The position numbers were made by a program, and so were the translations under genes. Below are positions 63,611 to 64,000 of a DNA stretch of 64,000 nucleotides, in pieces. The DNA lies in the NCBI GenBank assembly GCA_036365145.1, contig JAEOAD010000040.1, forward strand, positions 15,103,501 through 15,167,500, written 5' to 3'. The stretch is from Orientallactaga sibirica (taxonomy: Eukaryota > Chordata > Mammalia > Rodentia > Dipodidae). The notes beneath the pieces were generated by a model. The model was not told the DNA's origin. It saw only the letters and a list, made by a program, of their open reading frames with translations, and did no database searches. Every line of letters starts with the position of its first letter. Position 1 is the stretch's first letter.

Positions 63611-63699
63611 TTTACGAGTGCTAAGTCTAGGTCATATTGAGGCAGTTTAGGGTGACAGGGCCCCCAAAATAAAAGTAGAAGACTTCTAAAATATAATTA

Positions 63700-63905
63700 A
63701 TTATTTATATATTTATTTGAGAGCTAGAGAAAAAGAGGCAGATAGAGAGAACAAATGAGCATACCAGGGCCTCCAGCCACTGCAAACAAACTCCAGACTC
63801 ATGTGCCACCATGTGCATCTTGCTTATGAGGGTACTGGGGAATCAAACCTGTGTCCTTAGGCTTTGCAGCAAGCGCCTTAACCGCTTAGCCATCTCTCCA
63901 GACCC
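63700..63905 (-). mobile_element. DIP SINE
   Basis: Short form; end CTCTCCAGACCCC. Confidence 0.93.
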
Positions 63906-64000
63906 CACCTTGTTCTTTTGACCTTGTTTACAGTACCAGACATGTATTCCCTCCTGTACAGCAAGCCTCAAATCCAATTAATTAATTGATAGAGTCTCAT

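Noticed and set aside
1562..63905. Pol III A and B boxes repeated throughout, suggesting tRNA genes
   Set aside because: They belong to DIP and ID SINEs; no cloverleaf with paired acceptor stem was seen.

Overview
The window is mammalian, and specifically rodent, genomic DNA. Two SINE families dominate it. About 70 copies belong to a tRNA-derived B2-superfamily SINE whose head reads GGGGCTGGAGAGATGGCT, with a second conserved stretch GCCAGATGCACAAGGTGGCG and a (CT)n-AAATAAATAAA tail. About 30 copies are B1 (7SL-derived) elements ending in GACCCTACCTC. I recognise the first family as the DIP type described from jerboas and birch mice (Dipodoidea). The most likely source is therefore a jerboa such as Jaculus, but that is an inference from repeat families alone. 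Two ID-like copies, several B4-like composites, MaLR/MLT1 LTRs, L1 3' ends, and old MIR and L2 remnants complete a normal rodent repeat profile.

I find no protein-coding gene, no exon I can defend, no functional tRNA, rRNA or snRNA gene, and no CpG island. The long open frames are read-through of SINEs, LTRs, purine tracts and dinucleotide repeats. The window is best read as intergenic or deep-intronic sequence.

Layout: 1-10 kb has scattered DIP copies, many with clear target-site duplications (TSDs), a near-complete MIR and a DIP-interrupted MLT1 LTR. 10-16 kb has a dense SINE cluster (a DIP-B1 composite and a B1 inside a B1) and a 60-bp minisatellite. 16-20 kb is relatively SINE-poor, with a 180-bp polypurine tract followed by a CA repeat. 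20-34 kb mixes SINEs with solo MaLR LTRs that have 5-bp TSDs. 35.0-36.2 kb is a five-element nest in which three retroposons appear to have entered the same target site one after another. 42.7-48.3 kb is a direct tandem duplication of about 2.79 kb with near-identical copies, each holding a solo-LTR-like element and three DIP pieces; it may be real or an assembly artefact. 48-64 kb is further SINE-rich sequence, with an inverted B1 pair, an LTR-type promoter/poly(A) unit at 58 kb and a unique stretch with three octamer motifs at 62.5-63.3 kb.

The observations most worth following are the tandem duplication, the serial re-use of one L1-endonuclease site, a possible retrocopy of an LTR-initiated RNA, DIP-B1 and DIP-DIP tandems each sharing one TSD, and a long DIP subfamily that carries CTCF-core-like motifs. 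All coordinates of repeats were set by eye and are accurate to a few bases at TSDs and roughly 5-20 bases elsewhere.
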